A stretch of 62,390 nucleotides of DNA. Origin: Anaerolineales bacterium (GTDB taxonomy: Bacteria > Chloroflexota > Anaerolineae > Anaerolineales > Villigracilaceae). The notes beneath the pieces were generated by a model, which saw nothing but the letters and a program-made list of their open reading frames with translations, was not told the origin of the DNA and did not search any database. Positions within the stretch are counted from its first letter, which is position 1, and every line of letters starts with the position of its first letter. Shown in pieces: positions 1 through 7,721 of this stretch. The position numbers and the translations under genes are program-made. Where the stretch lies: positions 1-62,390 of the forward strand of contig JACZJC010000014.1 of the NCBI GenBank assembly GCA_014860745.1, written 5' to 3'.

Positions 1-2
1 GA

Positions 3-980
3 GCTTTGACCGTGCAAAGCGACCAGTTGAATGCGTTTTCAGAAGATGACATCAACTCTTTGCAAGCGATGGCTGAACAGGTTGCAATTGCCATCAACAA
101 TGCGCAATTGATGAATAAACTTGAGAGCGCGAATGCTGAAATTTTACGCACGAAAACATTCGAAGCGATTGCCACCGCCACGGGTGAAGCCATCCATTGG
201 GTGGGGAACAAGGCCGCGCCGATCCCGGGCAGTGTCAAGCGCGTCCGCGAGGATTTGCAATACCTGCTGGCTTTGATCGCGCAGATGAATGATTCAGCGT
301 TGGGAAATGAATCTTTGCGGGCGGCAGTTCGAACGGTCCGGGAAGAGGCGCAGGCACTCGGCTTGGATCTGGGCAAAGTCATCGGAGAGATGTCTGCCAT
401 GAAGCCGAATCGTTTGCAGGCATTGGTCAGCGTCGAATCTATAATGGAAGACCTGGATATTGCCGAAGACAGCGCGGTGACAATCCTTGACATCAAGGAA
501 GGCTTGATCGGACCCGCTCGGCAGCGCAATGACGCAGCGGTGTCGTTGCAGGAAATGATTTCTGCCACTGTGGAAAATATGGGTCTGCCCGATAGCGTGG
601 TTGAAATGAAATGGGCCGACGATATGCCCCCGGCACATGTGGATGCTCGGCAAGTGGAACAGGTTTTCAATAATCTGATCAAGAACGCATGGGAGTCGAT
701 GACCCCAGCCTCGGCGCCGAAAATTTTTGTGCATGGCCGCCGCGACGACAATCCGAATTTTGTATTGGTGACGGTGAAAGATAACGGCCCCGGAATCCCG
801 AAGGAGATTCAGGAAAAAATATGGGTTTCGTTTTTCACGACCAAAGGCGGCAGCGGCGGGACGGGACTTGGGCTTTCGTCTGTGATGCAGATTGTGAATC
901 AGCATGGAGGAAAGATTTCTTTGGAAAGTGAAACGGGCAAAGGCGCAACATTTTTTGTCCGCCTGCCTGCGGCGAAATAA
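3..980 (+). CDS. GAF-domain sensor histidine kinase, 5' end outside window
   Basis: Cytoplasmic-type sensor kinase, cut by the left edge. The reading frame is open to base 3, and the first residues (ALTVQS...FSEDDI) match the end of the GAF domains in the kinase at 1554, so the start lies upstream. After about 40 residues of GAF tail comes a DHp-like helix with EAIHWVGNK; the His near residue 64 is the probable phospho-acceptor. The C-terminal ATPase has an N-box (NNLIKNAWESM, about residue 220), a G1 box (DNGPGIP, about 258) and a G2 box (GTGLGLSS, about 285). No membrane segment is visible. The receiver gene at 1089 is its likely partner. The ligand sensed is unknown. Confidence 0.88.
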   Translation, partial: ALTVQSDQLNAFSEDDINSLQAMAEQVAIAINNAQLMNKLESANAEILRTKTFEAIATATGEAIHWVGNKAAPIPGSVKRVREDLQYLLALIAQMNDSALGNESLRAAVRTVREEAQALGLDLGKVIGEMSAMKPNRLQALVSVESIMEDLDIAEDSAVTILDIKEGLIGPARQRNDAAVSLQEMISATVENMGLPDSVVEMKWADDMPPAHVDARQVEQVFNNLIKNAWESMTPASAPKIFVHGRRDDNPNFVLVTVKDNGPGIPKEIQEKIWVSFFTTKGGSGGTGLGLSSVMQIVNQHGGKISLESETGKGATFFVRLPAAK

Positions 981-1002
981 ATTAATGCTGTTTCAACCCG
1001 CT

Positions 1003-1053
1003 GGTTGAGCAGGCTTGAGCGGCACCAAACGCAAGTGCGGTGTCGAAACTACC
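1003..1053. repeat. dispersed palindromic intergenic repeat (GGTTGAG family)
   Basis: About 50 bases between the kinase and the receiver gene. It begins with ggttgag and ends with gtcgaaactacc, with an imperfect palindrome in the centre (gcac...gtgc, caccaaacg/gcggtg). It resembles the clearer copies at 1479 and 50704. No gene is visible in it. Confidence 0.5.
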
Positions 1054-1088
1054 GGAATGGCTCAGAATTAAATAATTTTGGAGATTAC

Positions 1089-1469
1089 ATGACAACAGTA
1101 CTTTTAGTGGACGATGAGAAGTTGATCCAACGCAGCCTGGAGAAGACTCTTTTGCGGGCGGGTTTCGATGTGTTAACCGCGTCCGATTGCAAAAGCGGAA
1201 GCGAGGTTTTTTCGCAGAATAAAAATGAAGTCAACATTGCCGTGCTGGACCTGAACATGCCCGGGTTTGACGGCACACCCAAAACAGGCGCAGGCTTCGA
1301 CCTGCTGGATGACTTGAAAATGAAAAAAGCCAGCCTGCCCGTGGTGATTCTGACCGCCTATGATGAAGTGAACAAGGCCAAAGATGCGGTTTCCCGCGGC
1401 GCAAGCGCGTTCTTCGTCAAAGGCCGCGAGCAGGGATTGGTGGAGTTGATTCAGAAGATATTGGGATAA
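1089..1469 (+). CDS. stand-alone CheY-like response regulator
   Basis: Single receiver domain of 126 residues with no output domain. The acidic pair DDE is at residues 8-10, the phospho-acceptor Asp is in AVLDLNMPG (about 52), the switch Thr is in VILTAYD and the conserved Lys is in FFVKGREQG. ATG at 1089 is chosen over the upstream frame extension because ggag lies six bases before it and the receiver fold begins exactly there. A short extra loop (GTPKTGAG) follows the Asp motif. It sits between two GAF kinases and is probably phosphorylated by one or both; the downstream target is unknown. Confidence 0.9.
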   Translation: MTTVLLVDDEKLIQRSLEKTLLRAGFDVLTASDCKSGSEVFSQNKNEVNIAVLDLNMPGFDGTPKTGAGFDLLDDLKMKKASLPVVILTAYDEVNKAKDAVSRGASAFFVKGREQGLVELIQKILG

Positions 1470-1478
1470 CCAAATCCC

Positions 1479-1526
1479 GGTGGTCGAGTAGCCCTGAGCG
1501 ATAGCGAAGTGCGTATCGAGACCACC
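1479..1526. repeat. dispersed palindromic intergenic repeat (GGTGGTCGAGTAG family)
   Basis: A 48-base element with terminal arms ggtggtc and gaccacc and an interior gtagccctgagcgatagcgaagtgcg-type core. It shares the pattern gag-tag...gcgtatcga with 50704-50736, so it is one copy of a genome-wide family. It lies 28 bases before the next start codon. Confidence 0.75.
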
Positions 1527-1553
1527 ATTGAATACTAAAAAAAGGAAATTTTT

Positions 1554-3623
1554 ATGACAAACGATATTCAACGACATGCCACTTTATTGAAAGCTGCGGC
1601 GCATGCCGCGAAGAACATCACCACTATTCTCGACCCGTATGAATTATTTCAACGCACCGTGGACATCATCTGTGATGAATTCGGTTTTTATTACGCAGGC
1701 GTATTTTTGCTCGATGATAAAAAACAATACGCGGTTCTACGGGCAGGCCGCGGCGAGGCAGGCAGGGCGATGATCAACGAGGGACACAAGCTCGCCGTGG
1801 GCGGGAACTCGATGATCGGAGCTTCGATTGCAAATCGTCAGGGGCGCATCGCTCTGGACGTTGGGCATGAGGCGGTTTTCTTCGAGAATCCGCATCTGCC
1901 GAAAACGCGCTCCGAGATGGCGTTGCCGTTGATCGTCGTTGACGATGTCATCGGCGCATTGACGGTTCAGTCCACTGAAGAAGCCGCCTTCCACGATGAA
2001 GATATCGCCGCCCTGCAGACCATGGCAGACCAGCTTGCGATTGCCATTCAAAATTCCAATTTGCATCGCCAGGCCGAACGCCGCTCGCGTTTGCTCAAAG
2101 CCGCGAACCGCGTGGGCAAGGAAGTCACTTCCATATTAGATCTGGAGAAATTACTTCCGCAGACTGTGAACATTATCTGCGAATCCTATGGCTTGTATTA
2201 TGCGGGTGTCTTCCTTTTGGATGTAGCGGGCGAGTATGCCGTCCTCCGTGCTGGCTATGGCAAGGCAGGCAAGGCTATGGTGGCGGAAGGACATAAATTA
2301 AAAGTCGGCACCGACTCAATGATCGGTGCATGCATCGCTATGGGTGAAGCGCGCATTGCTCTCGATGTGGGCGAGGAGCATGTGCATTTCAAGAATCCGC
2401 ATTTGCCGCATACCCGCTCTGAAATGGCTTTGCCTCTTATTTATGGCGGCAAGGCTTTGGGCGCGGTTACTATCCAAAGTTCGGAAGAGCGCGCCTTCAG
2501 CGAGGATGACATCACCACCCTGTTGACGATGGCAGAACATCTTGCCGTGGCGATCAACAATGCCCGGTTGATCGATGAACTCAAGGAAGCTCATAGCGAA
2601 ATCCTGCGCAACAAAGTTTTCGAAGCGCTCACCACCGCCTCCACCGAAGCCATTCACTGGATCGGCAACAAAACGCTTCCGATTTCACTGACGGTTACCC
2701 GCCTGCGCGAAGAGATTGCCGATGGGAAGGTGGATATAGAATCGTTGAAGGAAGACCTCGATATGATCTCTGAAAGCGCCGCCCAGATCATTCAAGTGAA
2801 GGAACAATTAATTGGCGCTGTGCGTGAAATGAAGCCGCGCCCCATTCTCATCGCGGATGTGCTGCGGACCGCCGCCCGCCAGCGTGGAATTTCTGAAAAT
2901 ATGCTCAAGGTCAAAATTGACCCCGCCGCCGAATACGTGATTGCCGATAGTACCCAGCTCACGCGCGCGCTTGGCAATATACTGCAAAACGCATCGGAGG
3001 CAGGCGCAAAGTCTCTTGTGGTGAGCGTGCATCCCACCGAGGAACGCGGCATTCTTGAGATCGATATCGAAGATGACGGTGCAGGTATGGACGAGGAAAC
3101 CATGCAGAAGGCATGGTCGCCGTTCTTTACCACGCACGGCGTGGCCCATCATGGACTGGGCCTTCCCGCGGCCATGCATGTTGTCTCCCAGTCACAGGGA
3201 CGCATTGCCCTGGTCAGTGAGCGGGGCAGGGGAACAACCGTCGCCATGTTCATGCCGCGGGGAGTGGTCAACAACTCCCAGGTCCAGGCGGGAGGCGTGA
3301 AGAATATACTTCTGATCGACGATAACGATGATTGGTCAAAACTCTTTGTAGATCTGCTCAAGGATTCAAAGATCAAATTAACGCAGTCTGTGGATCTGAA
3401 GAATATCCCTGCTGCCGATTTAATTCTCGTCGATGAAGACATCGCCTCCATTTCCCTGACCGATGTCCAGTCTGCCCTTTCAAAAGCAGGCCTCGCCGCG
3501 AAGACCGTGATTCTAACCTCGGCGATCAATCCCGAACGCGTGACGAAATTCCTGCGCGATGGCGTGAAAGATGTAACTGTAAAGCCGTATTCTGCAAGTG
3601 AAGTAAGTGAATTGTTGAAGTAG
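1554..3623 (+). CDS. hybrid histidine kinase: GAF-GAF-HK-receiver
   Basis: Soluble hybrid sensor kinase of 689 residues. Two closely similar GAF domains (about 22-175 and 185-345) share the motifs YYAGVFLLD, RAGxGxAGxAM and NPHLPxTRSEMALPL, so they look like an internal duplication. A DHp helix follows with EAIHWIGNK (His near 368), the same motif as in the kinase at the window start. The ATPase domain has LGNILQNASEAG, DDGAGM and a reduced G2 box (HHGLGLPAA). The C-terminal 105 residues form a receiver-like domain (LLIDDNDDW, LVDEDIAS, VTVKPYS). The ATG has aaaggaa upstream. Without transmembrane segments it should sense a small cytosolic ligand or redox state through GAF; the ligand is unknown. 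Confidence 0.9.
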   Translation: MTNDIQRHATLLKAAAHAAKNITTILDPYELFQRTVDIICDEFGFYYAGVFLLDDKKQYAVLRAGRGEAGRAMINEGHKLAVGGNSMIGASIANRQGRIALDVGHEAVFFENPHLPKTRSEMALPLIVVDDVIGALTVQSTEEAAFHDEDIAALQTMADQLAIAIQNSNLHRQAERRSRLLKAANRVGKEVTSILDLEKLLPQTVNIICESYGLYYAGVFLLDVAGEYAVLRAGYGKAGKAMVAEGHKLKVGTDSMIGACIAMGEARIALDVGEEHVHFKNPHLPHTRSEMALPLIYGGKALGAVTIQSSEERAFSEDDITTLLTMAEHLAVAINNARLIDELKEAHSEILRNKVFEALTTASTEAIHWIGNKTLPISLTVTRLREEIADGKVDIESLKEDLDMISESAAQIIQVKEQLIGAVREMKPRPILIADVLRTAARQRGISENMLKVKIDPAAEYVIADSTQLTRALGNILQNASEAGAKSLVVSVHPTEERGILEIDIEDDGAGMDEETMQKAWSPFFTTHGVAHHGLGLPAAMHVVSQSQGRIALVSERGRGTTVAMFMPRGVVNNSQVQAGGVKNILLIDDNDDWSKLFVDLLKDSKIKLTQSVDLKNIPAADLILVDEDIASISLTDVQSALSKAGLAAKTVILTSAINPERVTKFLRDGVKDVTVKPYSASEVSELLK

Positions 3624-3629
3624 TTTATC

Positions 3630-3703
3630 GTACCGCACACTTGCCCTGGCGGGCAGTGCCAGGGAGGTTTATCCTGCGCGAGCAACATGAATGTTGCGGT
3701 ACG
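3630..3703. repeat. palindromic intergenic element
   Basis: Arms cgtaccgca and tgcggtacg pair over nine bases; inside them ccctggc...gtgccaggg forms a second stem. The element fills almost the whole gap between the hybrid kinase and the permease gene. It may act as a terminator or mRNA stabiliser, but there is no U-run. Confidence 0.6.
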
Positions 3704-3715
3704 TGAAAGAAGTAT

Positions 3716-6145
3716 ATGAGACCTCGATGGCGTAAAGTATTACACGATTTATGGGACAACAAAGGACGCACTCTGTTGGTGGTGTTTTCCATTGCTGTCG
3801 GTGTGTTTTCCATTGGCGTGATCTCAGGCGCCTACCAGATCATTTCCAATGACATGAGCGAATCCTATGCGATGAACAATCCATCCAACGTGGAACTCCG
3901 CACAGTGAATTTCGATGATGATGTACTGGCGTCCATCAATAATATGCGCGGCGTGGCGGAGGCTGAAGGCCGCCGGGTGTTCAACATCCGCGTGAGGGTG
4001 GCCGGCACCGAGAAATGGACCACCCTCGATATGGTGGCATTCGAGGACTTCGAAACCAATTCCATTAACCTGCTTTTCCCGATCGAAGGAAATCCCATCC
4101 CTGACAAGAGAGAAGTTGTGCTCGAGCGTGATGCTCTCACCAAACTGGATGTCCAGATCGGTGGAACACTCGAATTCCAATTGCAGAATGGTTCAATCAA
4201 GACCATGCCTGTTGTTGGCGTAGTGCAGGATACAGCCATGGGTGCGGGCGATTTTTTAGCGTCGCCGTATGCCTACATTAACACGAGTTCTTTGCAGTAC
4301 CTGCACCAGCCCGAATTGTATAACCGCGCGTACGTTACGGTTGAAACCGGCGGCGACGATATTTACCACATCCGCGAGATCGGCGCGGAGCTAAAGGACA
4401 AGCTTGATAAGAACGGAACGCTTGTCATTCGCACGCGGTTTGCAGAATCATCCGAACATCCGCTCGCAAGCACGGTGAATGCGATCCTTGGAATTTTGAT
4501 GGCGCTGGGAATTTTGATCGTTTTCCTTTCCAGCTCTTTGATCGCGAATACATTGAGCGCGTTGCTGAATCAACACCTGCGTCACATCGGAGTGATCAAG
4601 CTAGTGGGTGGCAGCAGGCGGCAGGTCTTCATCATGTATCTGACGTTGATCATGTCATTTGCGGCGCTGGCTTTGTTGATCGCCGTCCCGCTCGGTGGAC
4701 AGGGCGCGTATGGGCTGGCAGTCTTCATTGCCACCGAATTAAATTTCAACATCCTCGGTTATCGCATTGTGCCGATGGCTTTGCTAATCCAGATCGCAGT
4801 TGGGATTTTGGTTCCGCTGGTGGCAGGGCTTGCGCCTGTCATCAACGGATCACGGATCACGGTGTTACGGGCTCTCAGCGGAGACTTGGGCGGGGACGAG
4901 AATCAGCCTCAAGCTGGTCAGACGCGTATCTCCTGGTTCGATTGGGCGATGATTCGCGCGACGAGAATCCTCGCCTCACGCGGGATTCACTTCCCCCGCC
5001 CATTCATCATCTCATTGAGGAATACGTTCAGGCGGCGCGGACGGTTGATTCTGACTCTATTTACATTGACCATGGGCGGGGCGATCTTTATCGCCGTGTT
5101 CAACGTCCGCACGACGCTGCATGATTACATCGGTTCGATCGGAAAATATTTTGCCGCCGATATTTCACTGGATTTCGACAAGCCATATCGGCTGCGCGAG
5201 GTCGAACAAACGGCAATGCAAGTGGACGGCATCGTGGGTGTGGAAGGCTGGCAGTTTGTGAGCGGCGAACTTCTGGATGTGAACGGAGATGTGTTCGAAA
5301 ATATCAATATCTTTGGCCCGCCTGCCGACAGCTCCTTGATCGAGCCGCTGCTTGTGCGGGGACGCTGGATACAACCCGGCGATGTGCGCAAGTTTGCGAT
5401 CAGCGAAGCCGCGTATGGTTATTTCCCAAATCTTAAGGTCGGCGATTTCGTAACCCTGAAGATCGACGGGCGCAAGGAACAATGGGAAGTGATCGGCATC
5501 TTCAAATTCGTGGATCGCGAAGGCGTGCTGGCATATGCTCCCTTCGATTACATTTCGCAAATGAATAACCTCGCGAACCGTTCCTATTCCTACCGCTTGG
5601 TTACGGAAAATCACGAACGCGCTTATCAAGATGCAAAGGCGGAGGAGTTGGATAAGTTCTTCCGTGATCGCGGATTTGATGTCCGCGTGGCGGAGGCGGG
5701 GCGTGCTTCTTTGGATGTCGCCGTGGAAAGTTTGGATACGCTGGTGGTCTTCCTGCTCATCATGGCGATCCTGACGGCGGTTGTCGGCGCGATGGGACTG
5801 ACGGGTACGATGGGCATGAATGTGCTCGAACGCACCCGCGAGATCGGTATTACCCGCGCCATCGGTGCGGACGACCGTGCCGTGATGCGGACGGTTATTG
5901 CGGAAGGCTTTGTGATCGGCTCCATCTCATTTGTGTTGGCCATCCTTCTGTCCATTCCGTTCACATACCTGCTCTCGACGATTGTAAGTTTGGCCGTGTT
6001 TGAAACGCCTATTGACGTGATCTTTACGTTCACGGGTTATGGCATCTGGTTTGGGTTGGTTTTGATCCTCTCGGTGGTCGCATCCATTGTGCCGGCGCGG
6101 AATGCGGCAAGGCTGACCATTCGAGAAGTGTTGGCGTACGAATAA
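3716..6145 (+). CDS. ABC-type efflux permease (FtsX/MacB-like, double FtsX)
   Basis: Integral membrane protein of 809 residues. Layout: N-terminal membrane helix (about 15-35, LLVVFSIAVGVFSIGVISG), a large extracytoplasmic MacB_PCD-type domain (about 50-250), an FtsX-type bundle (about 260-385), a second helix near 440, a second extracytoplasmic domain, and a final FtsX bundle (about 675-800) containing the EIGITRAIGA motif that contacts the ATPase. Two FtsX units in one chain are typical of lipoprotein or macrolide export permeases. The lipoprotein adaptor at 6177 follows after 31 bases and is its likely partner. No nucleotide-binding subunit is encoded beside it, so the ATPase must come from elsewhere. 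The substrate is unknown. Confidence 0.87.
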   Translation: MRPRWRKVLHDLWDNKGRTLLVVFSIAVGVFSIGVISGAYQIISNDMSESYAMNNPSNVELRTVNFDDDVLASINNMRGVAEAEGRRVFNIRVRVAGTEKWTTLDMVAFEDFETNSINLLFPIEGNPIPDKREVVLERDALTKLDVQIGGTLEFQLQNGSIKTMPVVGVVQDTAMGAGDFLASPYAYINTSSLQYLHQPELYNRAYVTVETGGDDIYHIREIGAELKDKLDKNGTLVIRTRFAESSEHPLASTVNAILGILMALGILIVFLSSSLIANTLSALLNQHLRHIGVIKLVGGSRRQVFIMYLTLIMSFAALALLIAVPLGGQGAYGLAVFIATELNFNILGYRIVPMALLIQIAVGILVPLVAGLAPVINGSRITVLRALSGDLGGDENQPQAGQTRISWFDWAMIRATRILASRGIHFPRPFIISLRNTFRRRGRLILTLFTLTMGGAIFIAVFNVRTTLHDYIGSIGKYFAADISLDFDKPYRLREVEQTAMQVDGIVGVEGWQFVSGELLDVNGDVFENINIFGPPADSSLIEPLLVRGRWIQPGDVRKFAISEAAYGYFPNLKVGDFVTLKIDGRKEQWEVIGIFKFVDREGVLAYAPFDYISQMNNLANRSYSYRLVTENHERAYQDAKAEELDKFFRDRGFDVRVAEAGRASLDVAVESLDTLVVFLLIMAILTAVVGAMGLTGTMGMNVLERTREIGITRAIGADDRAVMRTVIAEGFVIGSISFVLAILLSIPFTYLLSTIVSLAVFETPIDVIFTFTGYGIWFGLVLILSVVASIVPARNAARLTIREVLAYE

Positions 6146-6176
6146 AATCGTAAATCGTAAATCGAAGAAGGCTCTC

Positions 6177-7301
6177 ATGAAAAAAAATACCTTGAAATTT
6201 GTACCCTTGTTTTTCATCCTTGCGCTGTTTCTTGCGGCGTGCGGAAATGCCGCGGAGGCCACACCTGCTCCCGCGGAAATTATTCCCTCGAATGAAGTGG
6301 TGGCAGAAGGACGACTTGAACCTATCCATGCCGCGAATCTGACCTTTCAGGCGCGTGGTGTCGTGGAGGATGTTATCGTAAAGGCTGGGGATACCATCAG
6401 CGAGGGAGATGTACTCGTCCGCCTGGCAAATGCGGGCGGGGCCGAGGCGCAAGTTGTCATTGCCCAGAACGCGTATGACCTGCTGCTCCGCAATGAAAGC
6501 GGTGACCGTGCCAAACTTTGGCAGGCGTATATGGATGCGCAAATTATCCGCGCAGAGGCGGAGAAGGAATGGGAGGGCGTGAATGTGGATGACATCGACG
6601 ACCGCATTGAAAACCTCGAAGCGGATGTTGAAGACCGCAGGGCCGATCTCAAAGATGCGCAGGATGAATTCGATAAATACAAGGACCTCAGCAAAGATAA
6701 TTCCAAGCGTAAGACTGCCGAGGATGATCTCGAACAGGCGCAGAAAGATTTGAACCAGGCCTTGCGTGACTTGGAAGAGGAAACCCGCAGCCGCGATGAA
6801 GTGTATGCGGCATACGAGGCAGCGCTGGCCACGGAAGTCGAAACCAAGTATCAATACGAGATTAGCCTGGATGGCCCCAATGCCGATCAGTTGACTTTGG
6901 CAAAGGCCCAGTTGGATGCTGCAAAGGATAGCCTTGCGAATTACGTCATCACCGCACCTTTTGGCGGTGTGGTGGCGGATGTAAATGTAAAAGTGGGCGA
7001 GCAGGTCGGCACTGATACCCGCGCTGTAAGCCTTGCAGATTTCAGCATGTGGATCGTTGAAACCACCGACATCACCGAACTGGAAGTTGTGAAATTAAAT
7101 ATCGGCCAGAAGGTCAGCCTCATCCCGGATGCCCTGCCCGACCTCGAACTGAGCGGTGAGGTGATCGAGATAAGCAATGCCTACACCGAGCAGGGCGGCG
7201 ACATTTTTTATACCGTCACCATCCGTGTCAAAGAGGGCGATCCGCGCCTGCGCTGGGGGATGACTGTGGAAGCCGTATTTTTAGAACAATTGAGTGATTG
7301 A
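6177..7301 (+). CDS. efflux membrane-fusion lipoprotein (HlyD/MacA-like adaptor)
   Basis: Lipoprotein of 374 residues. The signal peptide ends in a lipobox LAAC (Cys22), followed by a short Thr/Pro/Ala linker. A first biotinyl-lipoyl half (VEDVIVKAGDTISEGDVLVRL, about 60-80) leads into a long charged coiled-coil hairpin (about 100-235, rich in DLxxAxxEL heptads). The second lipoyl half (ITAPFGGVVADVNVKVGEQV, about 260) and beta-barrel strands follow. This is the usual order of periplasmic adaptors for ABC exporters. It pairs with the permease upstream. The final codons overlap a good sigma-70 promoter for the downstream riboswitch array. Confidence 0.9.
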   Translation: MKKNTLKFVPLFFILALFLAACGNAAEATPAPAEIIPSNEVVAEGRLEPIHAANLTFQARGVVEDVIVKAGDTISEGDVLVRLANAGGAEAQVVIAQNAYDLLLRNESGDRAKLWQAYMDAQIIRAEAEKEWEGVNVDDIDDRIENLEADVEDRRADLKDAQDEFDKYKDLSKDNSKRKTAEDDLEQAQKDLNQALRDLEEETRSRDEVYAAYEAALATEVETKYQYEISLDGPNADQLTLAKAQLDAAKDSLANYVITAPFGGVVADVNVKVGEQVGTDTRAVSLADFSMWIVETTDITELEVVKLNIGQKVSLIPDALPDLELSGEVIEISNAYTEQGGDIFYTVTIRVKEGDPRLRWGMTVEAVFLEQLSD

Positions 7302-7326
7302 AAATAAGGCTGAAAAATGCAATAAT
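7298..7326 (+). promoter_or_regulatory. promoter of the GEMM riboswitch array
   Basis: TTGAAA (7298-7303), a 17-base spacer, and AATAAT (7321-7326). Each hexamer differs from consensus by one base. It overlaps the stop codon of the adaptor gene and would start RNA near 7333, just before the first aptamer. Confidence 0.65.
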
Positions 7327-7340
7327 GAAAGTGCTCCGAT

Positions 7341-7422
7341 AAAGAGCTACACCGGGGAAACCCCGGTGGCGCAAAGCCCCGAACCTAAAGCTGAACTGAG
7401 CCAGGGTTGCCAGGGCTGCCGA
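7341..7422 (+). promoter_or_regulatory. GEMM / c-di-GMP-I-like riboswitch aptamer 1
   Basis: A GAAA-capped stem accggg/cccggt (7351-7366) is followed by the conserved ggcgcaaagcc (GCAAAG at 7371-7376), then cctaaag as the tetraloop-receptor side, a second stem and the closing gggctgccga. The order stem, GCAAAGCC, CCTAA, stem, GCCG is that of the Vc2-type GEMM-I aptamer. First of three tandem copies. Confidence 0.83.
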
Positions 7423-7425
7423 CAA

Positions 7426-7509
7426 AAGCAAAACCGCCAAAAGGCGGCGGCGCAAAGTCAGAGCGTCTAAAACCAGTGAAAATTCTGGTCAGGACCGACC
7501 GACTACCGA
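7426..7509 (+). promoter_or_regulatory. GEMM / c-di-GMP-I-like riboswitch aptamer 2
   Basis: It opens with agcaaaaccgcc, has the hairpin ccgcc-aaaa-ggcgg, the core cggcgcaaagtc (GCAAAG at 7452-7457), gtctaaaaccag pairing with ctggtc, and ends gactaccga. The core lies 81 bases after the core of copy 1. Copies differ widely in stem sequence while keeping loops and core, as expected for functional aptamers rather than recent duplications. Confidence 0.85.
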
Positions 7510-7510
7510 A

Positions 7511-7594
7511 AGGCAAAATCAGGGAAACCTGATGACGCAAAGTCATGGGTCTAAAATCATGTTTTATCTGCGATCATGACCGCCAGACTGCCGA
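7511..7594 (+). promoter_or_regulatory. GEMM / c-di-GMP-I-like riboswitch aptamer 3
   Basis: It opens with aggcaaaatcagg, has the GAAA-capped hairpin atcagg/cctgat (7518-7533), the core gacgcaaagtc (GCAAAG at 7537-7542), gggtctaaaatcatg pairing with gatcatgacc, and ends gactgccga. The core lies 85 bases after that of copy 2. The terminator hairpin begins 15 bases beyond the end, so this copy is the one placed to control termination. Confidence 0.86.
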
Positions 7595-7608
7595 AGAGCA
7601 AACCTCTT

Positions 7609-7647
7609 ACAGGGACGACCGAACGCTGGGTCGTCCCTGTTTGATTT
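7609..7647 (+). terminator. hairpin terminator / expression platform after GEMM array
   Basis: Perfect 12-bp stem acagggacgacc (7609-7620) with ggtcgtccctgt (7629-7640) and an 8-base loop, followed by ttgattt. The U-run is weak but the stem is strong. It separates the riboswitches from ruvB. Confidence 0.7.
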
Positions 7648-7683
7648 AATCGCCTCCTCCTTAACTGAAAGTTGGCCGGCAGT

Positions 7684-7714
7684 TTATCGTTAGACTCTAC
7701 CCGCAGGGTATAAT
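7684..7714 (+). promoter_or_regulatory. promoter of ruvB, probably giving a leaderless mRNA
   Basis: TATAAT at 7709-7714, only 7 bases before the ATG at 7722. A -35 is poor (ttatcg or ttagac nearby). No Shine-Dalgarno sequence is present, so transcription would start almost at the start codon. Confidence 0.5.
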
Positions 7715-7721
7715 CGCCGCT

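Noticed and set aside
294-905. Long minus-strand ORF opposite the first kinase
   Set aside because: Shadow of a conserved kinase domain on the other strand; composition is that of an antisense frame (His/Arg-rich).
7228-7455. Minus-strand ORF with a signal-like N-terminus opposite the first aptamers
   Set aside because: It overlaps conserved RNA structure and the adaptor gene, has no ribosome-binding site and no homology-like pattern.
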